Below are positions 18,374 through 27,876 of a stretch of DNA of 64,000 nt, one piece after another. The stretch is from Variovorax paradoxus (lineage in GTDB: Bacteria; Pseudomonadota; Gammaproteobacteria; Burkholderiales; Burkholderiaceae_C). The notes below the pieces were generated by a model. That model made no database searches, had not been told where the DNA came from, and worked only from the letters and a program-made list of their open reading frames with translations. Each line of letters opens with the position of its first letter. Within the stretch, counting starts at the first letter, position 1. The stretch lies in the NCBI RefSeq assembly GCF_000834655.1, contig NZ_JXQQ01000015.1, positions 1 to 64,000 on the forward strand. The letters are read 5' to 3'. The translations under genes and the position numbers were made by a program.

Positions 18374-19834
18374 TCAGACGGGCGCCCGGCGTGCGAGCGT
18401 GCCCGCCGTGAGCGGGGCCGCATCGGCCGGCCAGGCGTCGGCGATGTGGCCGTGTCTCCAGACGGCCTCGCATGCTGCTTCGAAGGCCGGTCGCTGTGCT
18501 GCGAGCGCGGCGCCGATCATGCCGGCGAGCACGTCGCCGGTCCCGGCGGTTGCAAGCCGCGCGTTGCCCGTCAGGTTAAGCACCGCCGGCGCGCCGCCGC
18601 CGTCGGCGATCACTGTTCCCGAGCCCTTGAGCACGGCGACGACGCCGAAGCGCGACGCGAGCTGGCGGGCCGCTGCCAACCGATCTGCCTGAATGTCGCC
18701 GGCTGTGCAGCCGAGGAGGCGCGCCGCTTCCAGTGGATGCGGCGTGATCACGGTCGGTCGCCCACGCCGCGCACGTGATGAGAGTTGGGCCTGCAACGCA
18801 CTATCGGTTGCGATGGCGTTGAGGGCGTCGGCATCGAGCACCAGGGCGGCGGCCGTCGCGAGCACGCGTGGCAGCACCGAGCGAACGTCCGTGCCGCCGC
18901 CGCAGCCGCAGACTGCAGTCATGCCCGAGAGATCGAGCTCGCTGGCGTCCCGGAGCATCAGCTCGGGTTGCGCCGCGTCCACGGGCGCAGCGCTGGGGCC
19001 GAGCAAACCGACGAACACCCGGCCGGCGCCCGCGTGCAGCGCGGCCGATCCGGCCAGCAACGCGGCGCCCGCCATGCCCGAGGCCCCTCCGATCACCGCG
19101 ACATCGCCGTAGCTGCCCTTGTGCGATGCGTGGGTGCGCAGCTGTGCCTTGGGCGCGCCTGCCAGGCGCGCGGTCGAAGGCTCGGCGGTGTTGCCGCCGG
19201 CCAGGTCGTCGAACCACACCGTGCCCGCTGCATCGCGGCCGTGTGCGGTGAAGAGGCCGGGCTTCAGGGTGAGGAAGGTCACGCAGACGCGGACCGTGTC
19301 CGGATGGGCGCCGATGCTGCCCGACAGCACTCCGGTGTCCGCATTCAGTCCCGACGGCACATCGACGCTGAGCACCGGCTGGCCCGATGCATCCATCTCG
19401 CGCAGCCAATCGGCCATCACGCCGTCGGGCGGCCGGGTCGATCCAATGCCCAGCAGCGCATCGATTGCCAACTCGTATTCGGCGGGCGGCTTCTGCGCAA
19501 AGATGACGCCGGCGTCGCGGGCCCGCTCCAGCGATACCTTGGCATCGGGCGGCAGCCGGCTCTCGTCGCCCACGAAGGTGACGATCGGCATGAAGCCCCG
19601 GTGCTGAAGCTGCGCCGCGGCTTCGAAGCCGTCGCCGCCGTTGTTGCCCGGCCCGCACGCGATCCAGATCGTGCGCGCGTGCGGCGCGATCGCCATCGCG
19701 AGCCGCGCCACGGCGAGGCCGGCGCGCTGCATCAGCGTGTGGGCGGGCAGGGCGGCGACTGCGGCCTGTTCGATGCGGCGCGTTGCCGCGATGTCGAACA
19801 GGTTCGCGACGGTGGCGGAGGTGATGCGGTGCAT
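18374..19834 (-). CDS. nnr: Bifunctional NAD(P)HX epimerase / ADP-dependent dehydratase
   Basis: Repairs hydrated NAD(P)H. The N-terminal YjeF_N epimerase domain (about 1-210) has IACGPGNNGGDGFEAA and VDVPSGLNADTG. The C-terminal ribokinase-like domain (about 225-486) performs the ADP-dependent dehydration, with VITPHPLEAARLLG, VLKGSGTVI and NARLATAGTGDVLAGMIG. The length of 486 residues matches the fused bacterial form. It is convergent with the SDR gene (7-base gap) and divergent from a small membrane protein gene. Confidence 0.94.
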   Translation of the reverse strand: MHRITSATVANLFDIAATRRIEQAAVAALPAHTLMQRAGLAVARLAMAIAPHARTIWIACGPGNNGGDGFEAAAQLQHRGFMPIVTFVGDESRLPPDAKVSLERARDAGVIFAQKPPAEYELAIDALLGIGSTRPPDGVMADWLREMDASGQPVLSVDVPSGLNADTGVLSGSIGAHPDTVRVCVTFLTLKPGLFTAHGRDAAGTVWFDDLAGGNTAEPSTARLAGAPKAQLRTHASHKGSYGDVAVIGGASGMAGAALLAGSAALHAGAGRVFVGLLGPSAAPVDAAQPELMLRDASELDLSGMTAVCGCGGGTDVRSVLPRVLATAAALVLDADALNAIATDSALQAQLSSRARRGRPTVITPHPLEAARLLGCTAGDIQADRLAAARQLASRFGVVAVLKGSGTVIADGGGAPAVLNLTGNARLATAGTGDVLAGMIGAALAAQRPAFEAACEAVWRHGHIADAWPADAAPLTAGTLARRAPV

Positions 19835-19864
19835 CGAGGCATTTTGCCGTCCTATGATCGACGG

Positions 19865-20293
19865 ATGAAGCTCAAGAGCCTTGGCTGGGTGCTGGTCCTG
19901 CTGCTCGCGGGAATCGTCTTTTTCGTGATTGCGACGATGGCATGGATCGGTGGCGTGGCGTGGTCGCTCGGTCTGCTGGGCGTCGTGTGGGGTGGGTTCC
20001 TGTTGGCGGAGCGGAAGCGCTGGGTGCCGCTGCGCGATGTGGCTTGGGTCGCAGGTGTCGCCTACGGCGTGGGCGTAATCCGCTGGTTCGACCTGCCGGC
20101 AGAGGGGCTGTCCTTCATTCAGCGTTGGCTGATGATGGGTGCGGATCTGCTTTGTCTTGTCTTCTTTGCATTCGTGGCGCCCGCGCTGTTGGCGTGGGTC
20201 GCCCAGAAGCTCAGGCCGGCAGCGCAGCCCGACCTGCCGGTCGAGCAGCCGCCAAGTCCCGAAATGCTTCGGCGGTGGGGCCCTAGAGACTGA
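19865..20293 (+). CDS. Small membrane protein of unknown function
   Basis: A 142-residue protein without a recognised family. Hydrophobic segments lie at about 5-28, 31-48 and 85-113, with a Pro-rich polar C-terminus (PVEQPPSPEMLRRW). ATG 19865 is 30 bases from the divergent nnr start. The last 11 bases of the gene overlap the end of the convergent DadA-like gene, which leaves no room for an intrinsic terminator between them. Confidence 0.65.
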   Translation: MKLKSLGWVLVLLLAGIVFFVIATMAWIGGVAWSLGLLGVVWGGFLLAERKRWVPLRDVAWVAGVAYGVGVIRWFDLPAEGLSFIQRWLMMGADLLCLVFFAFVAPALLAWVAQKLRPAAQPDLPVEQPPSPEMLRRWGPRD

Positions 20294-21536
20294 GCCGTTC
20301 GACGCCCAGGCCTTCGAGATCGACGCCCGGATCGCGTCCGCCGATCAGGTCGCCCAGCACCCGCGCGCTGCCGCACGACAGCGCCCAGCCGCTCGAGCCG
20401 TGCCCGAGGTTGAGCCACACGCCGGGAATGCCGCTGGCGCCCAGCACCGGGGGGCCGTCGGGCAGCATCGGCCGCGCGCCTTTCCATTGCTGCACGCCCG
20501 ATTGCAGCGTGGCCGCGCCGGGAAACCAGTCGTGCAGCACCTTGTAGAGCGTCTGGATCGCAGCCGGATTCATCGTGTCGAGCGAGCCGCCGATTTCGGC
20601 GCTGCCGGCCACGCGCACACGCTGGCCCAGGCGCGAGATGGCGACCTTGTAGCGCTCGTCCATCACCGCGCTGCGCGGCGCATTGAGCGGCTCGCGGACC
20701 GGCGCGCTGACCGAGTGCCCGTAGACCGGTGCGAGCGGAATCCGCAAGCCCAGCGGCCTCAGCAGCGTCGCCGAGGCCAGGCCGGCGCACACGACGACCG
20801 CGTCGAAGCGCAGTGCCTCCGAACCGCTGGCCAGCGACAGCGAGGTGGGCGCCGCGCGGCTGAGCGGTGCGATGTCGCAGTTGAAATGAAACTGCGCGCC
20901 GTGCGCCTCGGCCTCCCACTTGAGCAGCAGCGCGAACTGGCGGCAGTTGGCGACTTCGTCTTCAGGCAGGTGGATGGCGCCCGCAAGTGGCGTGTCGGCG
21001 TTGAGCGCAGGTTCGATCCGGCGGGCCTCGTCGGCATCGACTTCGCGAAACACGCTGCCGGCTGTGCGCAGCACTTCGAGGCCGGGTTGGATCAGCTTTT
21101 TCTCGCGCTTGGAGCGCAGCAGCACGAGGTAGCCGTCGCTGCGCTCGTAGCTCAGTTCGCGCGCCTCGCTCACTTCGTGCAGACGGGTGCGACTGTAGAA
21201 GGCCAAGCGCTGCATGCGGGCGCGGTTGGCCAGGTATGTCTCGAGCTTGCAGGCCTTTTGCCAGCGAGACATCCAGCCCAGGTCGCGTGCGCCGAGCGGC
21301 CAGCGCAGCTTGATGGCGCCGTGCGAGGAGAGCAGCGAGCGCAGCACCTTCATGCGCATGCCCGGCGCGGCCCACGGCGTGACGTAGCCCGGCGCGACAA
21401 CGCCGGCGTTGGCGAAGCTGGCTTCTTCGGCCGCGGCGCCGCGGCGCTCGAACACGGTCACTTCATGGCCGTCGGAGACCAGTTCCCAGGCGGTGGTGAC
21501 GCCGATGATGCCGGCGCCCACGATCGCGATTTTCAT
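20283..21536 (-). CDS. dadA: D-amino-acid dehydrogenase (DadA-like)
   Basis: FAD-dependent oxidation of D-amino acids to 2-oxo acids, membrane-associated in the DadA family. The 417-residue protein starts with the dinucleotide motif KIAIVGAGIIG, followed by FERRGAAAEEASFANAG, and has the C-terminal LGHGSSGWALSCGSARVL region. It is slightly shorter than E. coli DadA (432). ATG 21536 is right at the first beta strand. It follows the amidase gene by 55 bases on the same strand, so the pair may handle an amide or amino-acid substrate together (inference). Confidence 0.88.
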   Translation of the reverse strand: MKIAIVGAGIIGVTTAWELVSDGHEVTVFERRGAAAEEASFANAGVVAPGYVTPWAAPGMRMKVLRSLLSSHGAIKLRWPLGARDLGWMSRWQKACKLETYLANRARMQRLAFYSRTRLHEVSEARELSYERSDGYLVLLRSKREKKLIQPGLEVLRTAGSVFREVDADEARRIEPALNADTPLAGAIHLPEDEVANCRQFALLLKWEAEAHGAQFHFNCDIAPLSRAAPTSLSLASGSEALRFDAVVVCAGLASATLLRPLGLRIPLAPVYGHSVSAPVREPLNAPRSAVMDERYKVAISRLGQRVRVAGSAEIGGSLDTMNPAAIQTLYKVLHDWFPGAATLQSGVQQWKGARPMLPDGPPVLGASGIPGVWLNLGHGSSGWALSCGSARVLGDLIGGRDPGVDLEGLGVERLSL

Positions 21537-21591
21537 TGATTGTTCAGAGGTAAAGGAGACGGCTGACGCCCGTGGAGAGAGGCGTGGACAG

Positions 21592-22917
21592 CTATTGGTT
21601 TTGCAGCGCCCGCTCCGCCTGCAGGGCGATGGCGAGCACGGCGTCATCATGCAGCCCGGCGTGCCACAGCATCAGGCCGACCGGCAATTCGCCCGCGGCG
21701 TGGCAGGGCAACGAGATGGCGCAGCCGTCGAGCATGTTGACGATCGACGGATTGCGCAGCAGCAGCGCATTGACGCGGAAGAATTCATCGTCGCGTTCAG
21801 CGCCCGGCGCCACGCTGGCGATGGACGGCGCGATGAGCGGCACGGTCGGCGAGAGCACGGCGTCGAAGGGCGCCAGCGCCGTCTCGACGCGGGCGATCCA
21901 GTCGCGACGGGCATTGATGAGGTCGATGTATTCGTGCGCCTTCATTGCGGCGCCGCGCAGGATGCGCTGGGCCACGCGAGGGTCGTAGCCCGCGCCGCTG
22001 CGCTCCAGCAGCAGGCGGTGCCAGGCGTGCGATTCGGCTGCCGAGAAGCCGCCGGTGGCATTGATGGATGGCAGGTCAGCCAGTTCGGGTAACTCGATTT
22101 CATCGATGCGGGCGCCTGCGGCGCGAAGCGTCTTCAGCGTGCGTTCGAAGGTGGCAGCCACGGCCGGCTCGATGCCGTCGAAAAATACGTTCTTGACGAC
22201 GGCCAATCTGTAGGCGGCGAGTGGCGCGGTGCCTGCAGTCACGCGGCGCGCTGCGAGGATTTCGTGCGCGGTGATCGCGTCGCGCACCGAGCGCGTCATG
22301 GCGCAGACGGTGTCGAGCGTGGTCGACAGCGGCAGCGCGCCGTCGGTGGGCACCAGGCGGGCCGTGCTCTTGAAGCCGACGATGCCGTTCAGCGCGGCCG
22401 GGATGCGGATCGAGCCTCCGGTGTCCGAGCCCAGGCCGATGAAGGCTGCGCCGCTGGCCACGGAGATCGCCGCGCCCGAAGACGAGCCGCCGGGGATGCG
22501 CGGGGTAGCCTTGTCGCTCACGTTCATGGGCGTCCCGTGATGCGGGTTGGTGCCGACGCCCGAGAAGGCGAATTCGCTCATGTTCGTGCGGCCCGTGGGC
22601 ACGCCGCCCGCAGCGCGGAGCCGTGCCACTGCAACGGCGTCGGCCTTGGCGGCCGGCGCATGGGACAGGACGACGGACCCTGCGGGCGTCGCCTGGCCGG
22701 CGATGTCGAAAAGGTCCTTGGAGGTGAAGGCGAGGCCGGCGAGCCTGCTGTCGGGATTCGCCTGGGCAGCGTCCCGGCGGGCCTCGTCGAACATCGTGCG
22801 GGTGAAAACGTGGGCGCAGGCCGGGGACTGGGAGATTTCGATGGCGCGCGCCATTTCGGTGCGTGCATCGGAGCCACCTGCCTGAAGGGTGAGACGGGTG
22901 GCGTGAAGGTCGTTCAT
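21592..22917 (-). CDS. Amidase-signature family hydrolase
   Basis: A 441-residue amide hydrolase with the full amidase-signature triad: Lys67 (AFTSKDLFDIAG), Ser145 (PGGSSSGAA) and nucleophile Ser169 (GSDTGGSIR). It is not GatA: it stands alone without gatB/gatC, and the family is broad (indoleacetamide, nicotinamide and other amides), so no substrate is given. No signal peptide. The start is 212 bases from the divergent rpsB. Confidence 0.9.
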   Translation of the reverse strand: MNDLHATRLTLQAGGSDARTEMARAIEISQSPACAHVFTRTMFDEARRDAAQANPDSRLAGLAFTSKDLFDIAGQATPAGSVVLSHAPAAKADAVAVARLRAAGGVPTGRTNMSEFAFSGVGTNPHHGTPMNVSDKATPRIPGGSSSGAAISVASGAAFIGLGSDTGGSIRIPAALNGIVGFKSTARLVPTDGALPLSTTLDTVCAMTRSVRDAITAHEILAARRVTAGTAPLAAYRLAVVKNVFFDGIEPAVAATFERTLKTLRAAGARIDEIELPELADLPSINATGGFSAAESHAWHRLLLERSGAGYDPRVAQRILRGAAMKAHEYIDLINARRDWIARVETALAPFDAVLSPTVPLIAPSIASVAPGAERDDEFFRVNALLLRNPSIVNMLDGCAISLPCHAAGELPVGLMLWHAGLHDDAVLAIALQAERALQNQ

Positions 22918-22975
22918 GGGTGGCTGCGGGTGCCGTGGGCGGCTCGGTTCAAGGGGGAAAGAGGGGCTGCGGCCG

Positions 22976-22984
22976 TGCTATACT
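22976..22984 (+). promoter_or_regulatory. Extended -10 promoter of the rpsB operon
   Basis: TGC-TATACT (extended -10) lies about 145 bases before the rpsB start. No matching -35 is seen at 17 bases. The long leader that follows contains GGCCC/GGGC-type pairing potential and ends with GGAG upstream of the ATG, compatible with the autogenous S2 control known for rpsB leaders, though I cannot fold it reliably by eye. Confidence 0.5.
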
Positions 22985-23129
22985 CTTTGGGTTTCGCTGG
23001 TCGAGCGACGGCTCCCGTTGCATCCAGCCAAACACATCCGCAAACCGGCCCAATCAAGGTGTTGTGACTCCATTCGAAAGGAGCGCAAAACGGGCTGGAT
23101 TTTAGACCCAACCTTTGGAGTAATTTCTA

Positions 23130-23885
23130 ATGTCTACCACCATGCGCGAAATGCTGGAAGCCGGTGTCCATTTCGGTCACCAAACCCGCTTCTGGAACCC
23201 CAAGATGGCCCCGTTCATCTTCGGCCATCGCAACAAGATCCACATCATCAACCTGGAAAAGTCGCTCCCGATGTTCCAGGACGCGATGAAGTACGCCAAG
23301 CAACTCACGGCCAACCGCGGCACGATCCTGATGGTCGGCACGAAGCGCCAGGCCCGTGAAATCGTCGCTGCGGAAGCCCGCCGCGCCGGCGTGCCTTTCG
23401 TCGACACCCGCTGGCTCGGCGGCATGCTGACCAACTTCAAGACCGTCAAGACCTCGATCAAGCGTCTGAAGGACATGAAGGCCCAGCAGGAAGCCGGCCT
23501 TGACAGTCTGAGCAAGAAAGAACAGCTCACCTTCTCACGCGAAATCGAGAAGCTCGAGAAGGACATCGGCGGCATTCAGGACATGACCGCGCTGCCCGAC
23601 GCCATCTTCGTGATCGACGTGGGCTTCCACAAGATCGCCGTGGCCGAAGCCAAGAAGCTCGGCATTCCGCTGATCGGCGTGGTTGACTCCAACCACTCGC
23701 CCGAAGGCATCGACTACGTGATCCCCGGCAACGACGACTCGTCCAAGGCCGTCACGCTGTACGCGCGCGGCATCGCCGACGCGATCATCGAAGGCCGCAA
23801 CAGCGCCACCGGTGACGTGGTCAAGGCAATCGCCGAAGGCAGCAGCGACGAGTTCGTCGAAGTCGAAGAAGGCGCTTCGGCCTGA
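23130..23885 (+). CDS. rpsB: 30S ribosomal protein S2
   Basis: Ribosomal protein S2, which binds late on the small subunit near S1. The 251-residue protein has the N-terminal signature [51 protein letters not shown] and [19 protein letters not shown]. It ends with an acidic tail. It is the first gene of the rpsB-tsf-pyrH-frr series. Confidence 0.98.
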   Translation: MSTTMREMLEAGVHFGHQTRFWNPKMAPFIFGHRNKIHIINLEKSLPMFQDAMKYAKQLTANRGTILMVGTKRQAREIVAAEARRAGVPFVDTRWLGGMLTNFKTVKTSIKRLKDMKAQQEAGLDSLSKKEQLTFSREIEKLEKDIGGIQDMTALPDAIFVIDVGFHKIAVAEAKKLGIPLIGVVDSNHSPEGIDYVIPGNDDSSKAVTLYARGIADAIIEGRNSATGDVVKAIAEGSSDEFVEVEEGASA

Positions 23886-23908
23886 TCGGTTCTTTCGCGA
23901 GCCTGAAG

Positions 23909-23934
23909 AAGGGGCTTTGGTGCCCCTTTTTTTT
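23909..23934 (+). terminator. Terminator/attenuator between rpsB and tsf
   Basis: AAGGGGC (23909-23915) pairs with GCCCCTT (23922-23928) around TTTGGT, followed by a long T-run. It is a good intrinsic terminator placed inside an otherwise continuous operon, so it probably adjusts the S2:EF-Ts ratio rather than ending transcription fully. Confidence 0.75.
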
Positions 23935-23966
23935 AACCTGATTTTTGGATTTACGGAGATACACAA

Positions 23967-24890
23967 ATGGCTGCAATCACCGCAAGCATGGTCGGCGAAC
24001 TGCGCGCAAAGACCGACGCGCCGATGATGGAATGCAAGAAGGCCCTGACGGAGGCCGAAGGCAACATGGAAAAGGCCGAAGAGCTGCTGCGCATCAAGCT
24101 CGGCAACAAGGCTGGCAAGGCATCGGGTCGCATTACGGCTGAAGGCGTTGTGACCGCATTCGTCGACGGCGCTGCAGGCGGCATGATCGAAATCAACTGC
24201 GAAACCGACTTCGTCACCAAGAACGACAGCTTCCTGGCCCTGGCCAATGCTGCTGCGATGCTGGTCGCCAAGAACAACCCCGCGGACATCGCCGCGCTGG
24301 GCGCGCTGCCCTATGAGCAAGACGGCTTCGGCCCCACGCTCGAAGACGTGCGCAAGGGCCTGATCGGCAAGATCGGCGAGAACATGAGCTTCCGCCGCTT
24401 CAAGCATTTCACGGGCAACGGCAAGCTGGCTTCGTACCTGCACGGCACGCGCATCGGCGTCATGGTCGAGTTCGAGGGCGACGACACGTCGGCCAAGGAC
24501 GTCGCGATGCACATCGCCGCCATGAAGCCGGTCGCCATCCAGGCGTCGGACGTGCCTGCCGACCTGATCGAGAAAGAGCGCGCCGTTGCCGCCGGCAAGG
24601 CCGAGGAAGACCGCAAGACGGCCGAAGCCGAGGGCAAGAAGCCGCAGCCGGCCGACATCGTTGCCAAGCGCATCGAAGGCGGCGTGCAGAAGTACCTCAA
24701 GGAAGTCTCGCTGCACAACCAGCCGTTCGTGAAGAACGACAAGCAGACCGTCGAGCAGATGCTCAAGGCCGCCAACACCTCGATCAAGGGTTTCACCCTG
24801 TACGTGGTGGGCGAAGGCATCGAGAAGAAGGTCGACGACTTCGCCGCCGAAGTGGCCGCGCAAGTTGCAGCAGCCAAGGCCGCTGCTTAA
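23967..24890 (+). CDS. tsf: Elongation factor Ts
   Basis: Nucleotide exchange factor for EF-Tu. The 307-residue length is normal for proteobacterial EF-Ts. It has the N-terminal UBA-like helix region ([19 protein letters not shown]), the core motif [14 protein letters not shown], and the dimerisation part with [14 protein letters not shown] and [17 protein letters not shown] lies upstream of ATG 23967. A terminator hairpin follows the stop. Confidence 0.98.
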   Translation: MAAITASMVGELRAKTDAPMMECKKALTEAEGNMEKAEELLRIKLGNKAGKASGRITAEGVVTAFVDGAAGGMIEINCETDFVTKNDSFLALANAAAMLVAKNNPADIAALGALPYEQDGFGPTLEDVRKGLIGKIGENMSFRRFKHFTGNGKLASYLHGTRIGVMVEFEGDDTSAKDVAMHIAAMKPVAIQASDVPADLIEKERAVAAGKAEEDRKTAEAEGKKPQPADIVAKRIEGGVQKYLKEVSLHNQPFVKNDKQTVEQMLKAANTSIKGFTLYVVGEGIEKKVDDFAAEVAAQVAAAKAAA

Positions 24891-24905
24891 GCCATAAGGC
24901 TTCCA

Positions 24906-24937
24906 ACGACGGCGCGTGCTCGCGTGCCGTCGTTTTT
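24906..24937 (+). terminator. Intrinsic terminator after tsf
   Basis: ACGACGGC (24906-24913) pairs with GCCGTCGT (24926-24933), with a 12-base loop that can pair further, followed by TTTTTT. It separates tsf from pyrH. Confidence 0.75.
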
Positions 24938-24986
24938 TCATCGCTACGTTTTACACTCGTCACCGCCAACTCAAAGGAAATTGCCC

Positions 24987-25709
24987 ATGTCTGATGCCCG
25001 CCCAGCCCACAAGCGAATCTTGTTGAAGCTGTCGGGAGAGGCATTGATGGGCGATGACGCCTTCGGCATCAACCGGGCGACCATCGTTCGCATGGTCCAG
25101 GAAGTGGCCGAGGTGGTGAACATGGGCGTCCAGGTGGCAGTCGTGATCGGCGGCGGCAACATCTTCCGCGGCGTTGCCGGCGGCTCGGTCGGCATGGACC
25201 GCGCCACCGCCGACTACATGGGCATGCTGGCCACCGTCATGAATTCGCTGGCGCTGGCCGATGCAATGGACAAGCAGGGCCTCGTGGCCCGTGTGATGTC
25301 CGCCATCGCGATCGAGCAGGTCGTCGAACCCTATGTGCGCCCCAAGGCCCTGCAGTACCTCGAAGAGGGCAAGGTCGTGGTGTTCGCAGCCGGTACCGGC
25401 AATCCGTTCTTCACCACCGATACGGCTGCTGCGCTGCGCGGTGCCGAGATCGGCGCCGAGCTGGTGCTTAAGGCGACCAAGGTGGATGGCGTCTATTCCG
25501 CCGACCCCAAGACCAACCCCGACGCAACGCGCTACGTCTCGCTCAGTTTCGACGAGGCGATCGCAAAGAATCTCGGCATCATGGACGCCACGGCCTTCGC
25601 GCTGTGCCGCGACCAGAAGCTGCCGATCAAGGTGTTCTCGATCCTCAAGAACGGCGCGTTCAAGCGCGTCGTGATGGGCGAGGACGAGGGCACGCTGGTG
25701 CATGCCTAG
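24987..25709 (+). CDS. pyrH: UMP kinase
   Basis: Phosphorylates UMP to UDP; a hexameric amino-acid-kinase-fold enzyme allosterically controlled by GTP and UTP. The 240-residue protein has [26 protein letters not shown], the [16 protein letters not shown] region, [15 protein letters not shown] and [16 protein letters not shown] 24987 follows AAAGGAAA. The usual neighbour frr comes 11 bases later. Confidence 0.98.
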   Translation: MSDARPAHKRILLKLSGEALMGDDAFGINRATIVRMVQEVAEVVNMGVQVAVVIGGGNIFRGVAGGSVGMDRATADYMGMLATVMNSLALADAMDKQGLVARVMSAIAIEQVVEPYVRPKALQYLEEGKVVVFAAGTGNPFFTTDTAAALRGAEIGAELVLKATKVDGVYSADPKTNPDATRYVSLSFDEAIAKNLGIMDATAFALCRDQKLPIKVFSILKNGAFKRVVMGEDEGTLVHA

Positions 25710-25720
25710 GAGTATTTGAG

Positions 25721-26281
25721 ATGACCATTGCAGACATTCGCAATGCGACCGACGCGAAGATGAATCAGTCGCTCGCCGCATTCCAGAACAACCTCACCAA
25801 GATCCGTACCGGCCGTGCCAATTCGGCGCTGCTCGACTCGATCCACGTCGAGTACTACGGCTCGCAGGTGCCGCTCAGCCAGGTGGCGAACGTGTCGGTG
25901 CTCGATTCGCGCACCATCAGCGTCCAGCCCTGGGAAAAGGGCATGGGCGCCAAGATCGAGAAGGCCATCCGCGAGAGCGACCTGGGCCTGAACCCTGCGT
26001 CGATGGGCGACCTGATCCGCGTGCCGCTGCCCGCCATGAGCGAAGAGCGCCGCAAGGAAATGACCAAGCTGGTCCGAAACGAAGGCGAAACCGCCAAGGT
26101 CGCCACGCGCAACCTGCGCCGCGACGCGAACGAGTCGGTCAAGAAGCTGGTGAAAGACAAGCTGGCGTCCGAGGACGACCAGAAGCGCGCCGAATCCGAC
26201 ATCCAGAAGGTCACCGACCGCCATATCGCGGAAATCGACCGCCTGGTCGCGGCCAAGGAAGCGGAGATCATGGCCGTTTGA
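25721..26281 (+). CDS. frr: Ribosome recycling factor
   Basis: Works with EF-G to split post-termination ribosomes. The 186-residue protein has the three-helix-bundle signatures [49 protein letters not shown] and a C-terminal coiled-coil ([19 protein letters not shown]). A TAGGAG ribosome site overlaps the end of pyrH. The stop is followed 8 bases later by uppS. Confidence 0.98.
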   Translation: MTIADIRNATDAKMNQSLAAFQNNLTKIRTGRANSALLDSIHVEYYGSQVPLSQVANVSVLDSRTISVQPWEKGMGAKIEKAIRESDLGLNPASMGDLIRVPLPAMSEERRKEMTKLVRNEGETAKVATRNLRRDANESVKKLVKDKLASEDDQKRAESDIQKVTDRHIAEIDRLVAAKEAEIMAV

Positions 26282-26289
26282 GGCCTGTC

Positions 26290-27009
26290 ATGGCCTCTTC
26301 ACCGCCGCGCATTCCCCACCACGTTGCCATCGTCATGGACGGCAACGGCCGTTGGGCGACGCGGCGGTTCATGCCCCGTGTGGCGGGGCACAAGCAGGGC
26401 GTCGAATCGCTGCGGCGCTGCGTCAAGGCCTGTGCCGATCGCGGCGTGGGCGTGCTCACCGTGTTCGCGTTCTCCTCGGAGAATTGGAACCGTCCCGTCG
26501 AAGAAGTCTCCGGTTTGATGGAGCTGATGGTGGGCGCGTTGGCACGCGAAGTGCCGCGCCTGAGCCGCGATGGTGTGCGGCTGCATTTCGTCGGCGAGCG
26601 TGCTGGGCTGTCCCCCAAGCTGGTGGGCGGGCTGGTCGGTGCCGAGGAGTCGACCGCGCACAACACGCGGCTCGTGCTCAACGTCTGCTTCAACTACGGC
26701 GGACGCTGGGACATCGCCCAGGCCGCGGCCAAGCTCGCGGAGCAGGGCCTTCCGATGACCGAGATGAACATGGACCGCGCGATGGCGCTGGCCCACGTGC
26801 CCGACCCCGACCTGTTCATCCGCACCGGCGGCGAGCAGCGGCTGTCGAATTTCCTGCTCTGGCAAAGTGCCTACGCCGAGCTCTTCTTCAGCGACAAGCT
26901 CTGGCCCGAATTCGACGAGGCCGCTCTGGACGAGGCCATCGCCGCGTTCCAGAGCCGCGAACGCCGCTTCGGCCAAACCTCGGCACAGGTCTCGACGGCT
27001 GCGGCCTGA
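26290..27009 (+). CDS. uppS: Undecaprenyl (isoprenyl) diphosphate synthase
   Basis: cis-Prenyltransferase that makes C55-PP for peptidoglycan and LPS carrier lipid. The 239-residue protein has IVMDGNGRWATRR with the catalytic Asp, FAFSSENWNRP, LNVCFNYGGRWDI and the C-terminal DLFIRTGGEQRLSNFLLW. ATG 26290 is chosen because GAGG lies 6 bases upstream; a TTG overlapping the frr stop is the alternative. Confidence 0.97.
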   Translation: MASSPPRIPHHVAIVMDGNGRWATRRFMPRVAGHKQGVESLRRCVKACADRGVGVLTVFAFSSENWNRPVEEVSGLMELMVGALAREVPRLSRDGVRLHFVGERAGLSPKLVGGLVGAEESTAHNTRLVLNVCFNYGGRWDIAQAAAKLAEQGLPMTEMNMDRAMALAHVPDPDLFIRTGGEQRLSNFLLWQSAYAELFFSDKLWPEFDEAALDEAIAAFQSRERRFGQTSAQVSTAAA

Positions 27010-27030
27010 GAAGACCTCACAACTTCCCGC

Positions 27031-27876
27031 ATGCTCAAACAACGCATCCTCACGGCGATCGTGCTGCTCGCGATCCTGCTGCCAGCGCTGTTCTATCGAC
27101 ACTACATTCCTTTCGCCTGCGTGATGCTCGTGCTGATCGGCGCGGCAGCGTGGGAGTGGGGGCGCCTGAACGGCTACGGACAGGGCATGTCGCTGTTCCT
27201 GGGCGCCGAGACGGTGGTGCTCTGCGGGCTTTCGTGGTGGCTGGGCCTGCTCGAACAGCCGTTGCTCCTCATGTGGACCCTGGCCAGCGCGGCCTGGGTG
27301 CTCGGCGGCGCCGCACTGCTGCGCGTGGCGGTGCCGGGCTGGCCCCGCATTCCGCGCGGGCTGCGCCTGGTGGGCGGTCTGCTCGCGCTGTGGGTCGCGT
27401 GGCTCGCCGCGGTGCAGGCCCGAATGGTCGGGATCAACTTCCTGCTGTCGATTCTGGTGCTGGTCTGGGTAGCCGACGTATTCGCCTATTTCGCGGGCCG
27501 CGCCTTCGGCCTGAAGTTCACGCGCGGCAAGCTGGCCCCGGCCATCAGCCCGGGCAAGAGCTGGGAAGGCGTGTGGGGCGGAATGATCGGCGTCGTCGTG
27601 CTGGCGTTTGCCTGGGTTTGGGCCGACCGCTACTTCGGCGCCACGGTGCCCAGCCTCTATACCCGGCTGTTCGAACGCGGCTGGTGGCTGCTGCTGATCG
27701 GCGCGGTGTTTCTCGCGGCGATGAGCGTCGTGGGCGACCTGGTCGAATCGCTGATCAAGCGCAGCGCCGGCGCCAAGGACAGCAGCCGGCTGCTCCCCGG
27801 CCACGGCGGCGTTCTCGACCGCGTGGATGCCCTCTTGCCGGCACTTCCCATTGCCATGATGCTGGCTTTCCTGTGA
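27031..27876 (+). CDS. cdsA: Phosphatidate cytidylyltransferase
   Basis: Makes CDP-diacylglycerol, the precursor of all phospholipids, in the inner membrane. The 281-residue protein has about seven to eight hydrophobic segments. The C-terminal CDP-diglyceride synthase signature runs SLIKRSAGAKDSS then LLPGHGGVLDRVD, preceded by SPGKSWEGVWGG. The stop overlaps the dxr start (GTGA). Confidence 0.97.
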   Translation: MLKQRILTAIVLLAILLPALFYRHYIPFACVMLVLIGAAAWEWGRLNGYGQGMSLFLGAETVVLCGLSWWLGLLEQPLLLMWTLASAAWVLGGAALLRVAVPGWPRIPRGLRLVGGLLALWVAWLAAVQARMVGINFLLSILVLVWVADVFAYFAGRAFGLKFTRGKLAPAISPGKSWEGVWGGMIGVVVLAFAWVWADRYFGATVPSLYTRLFERGWWLLLIGAVFLAAMSVVGDLVESLIKRSAGAKDSSRLLPGHGGVLDRVDALLPALPIAMMLAFL

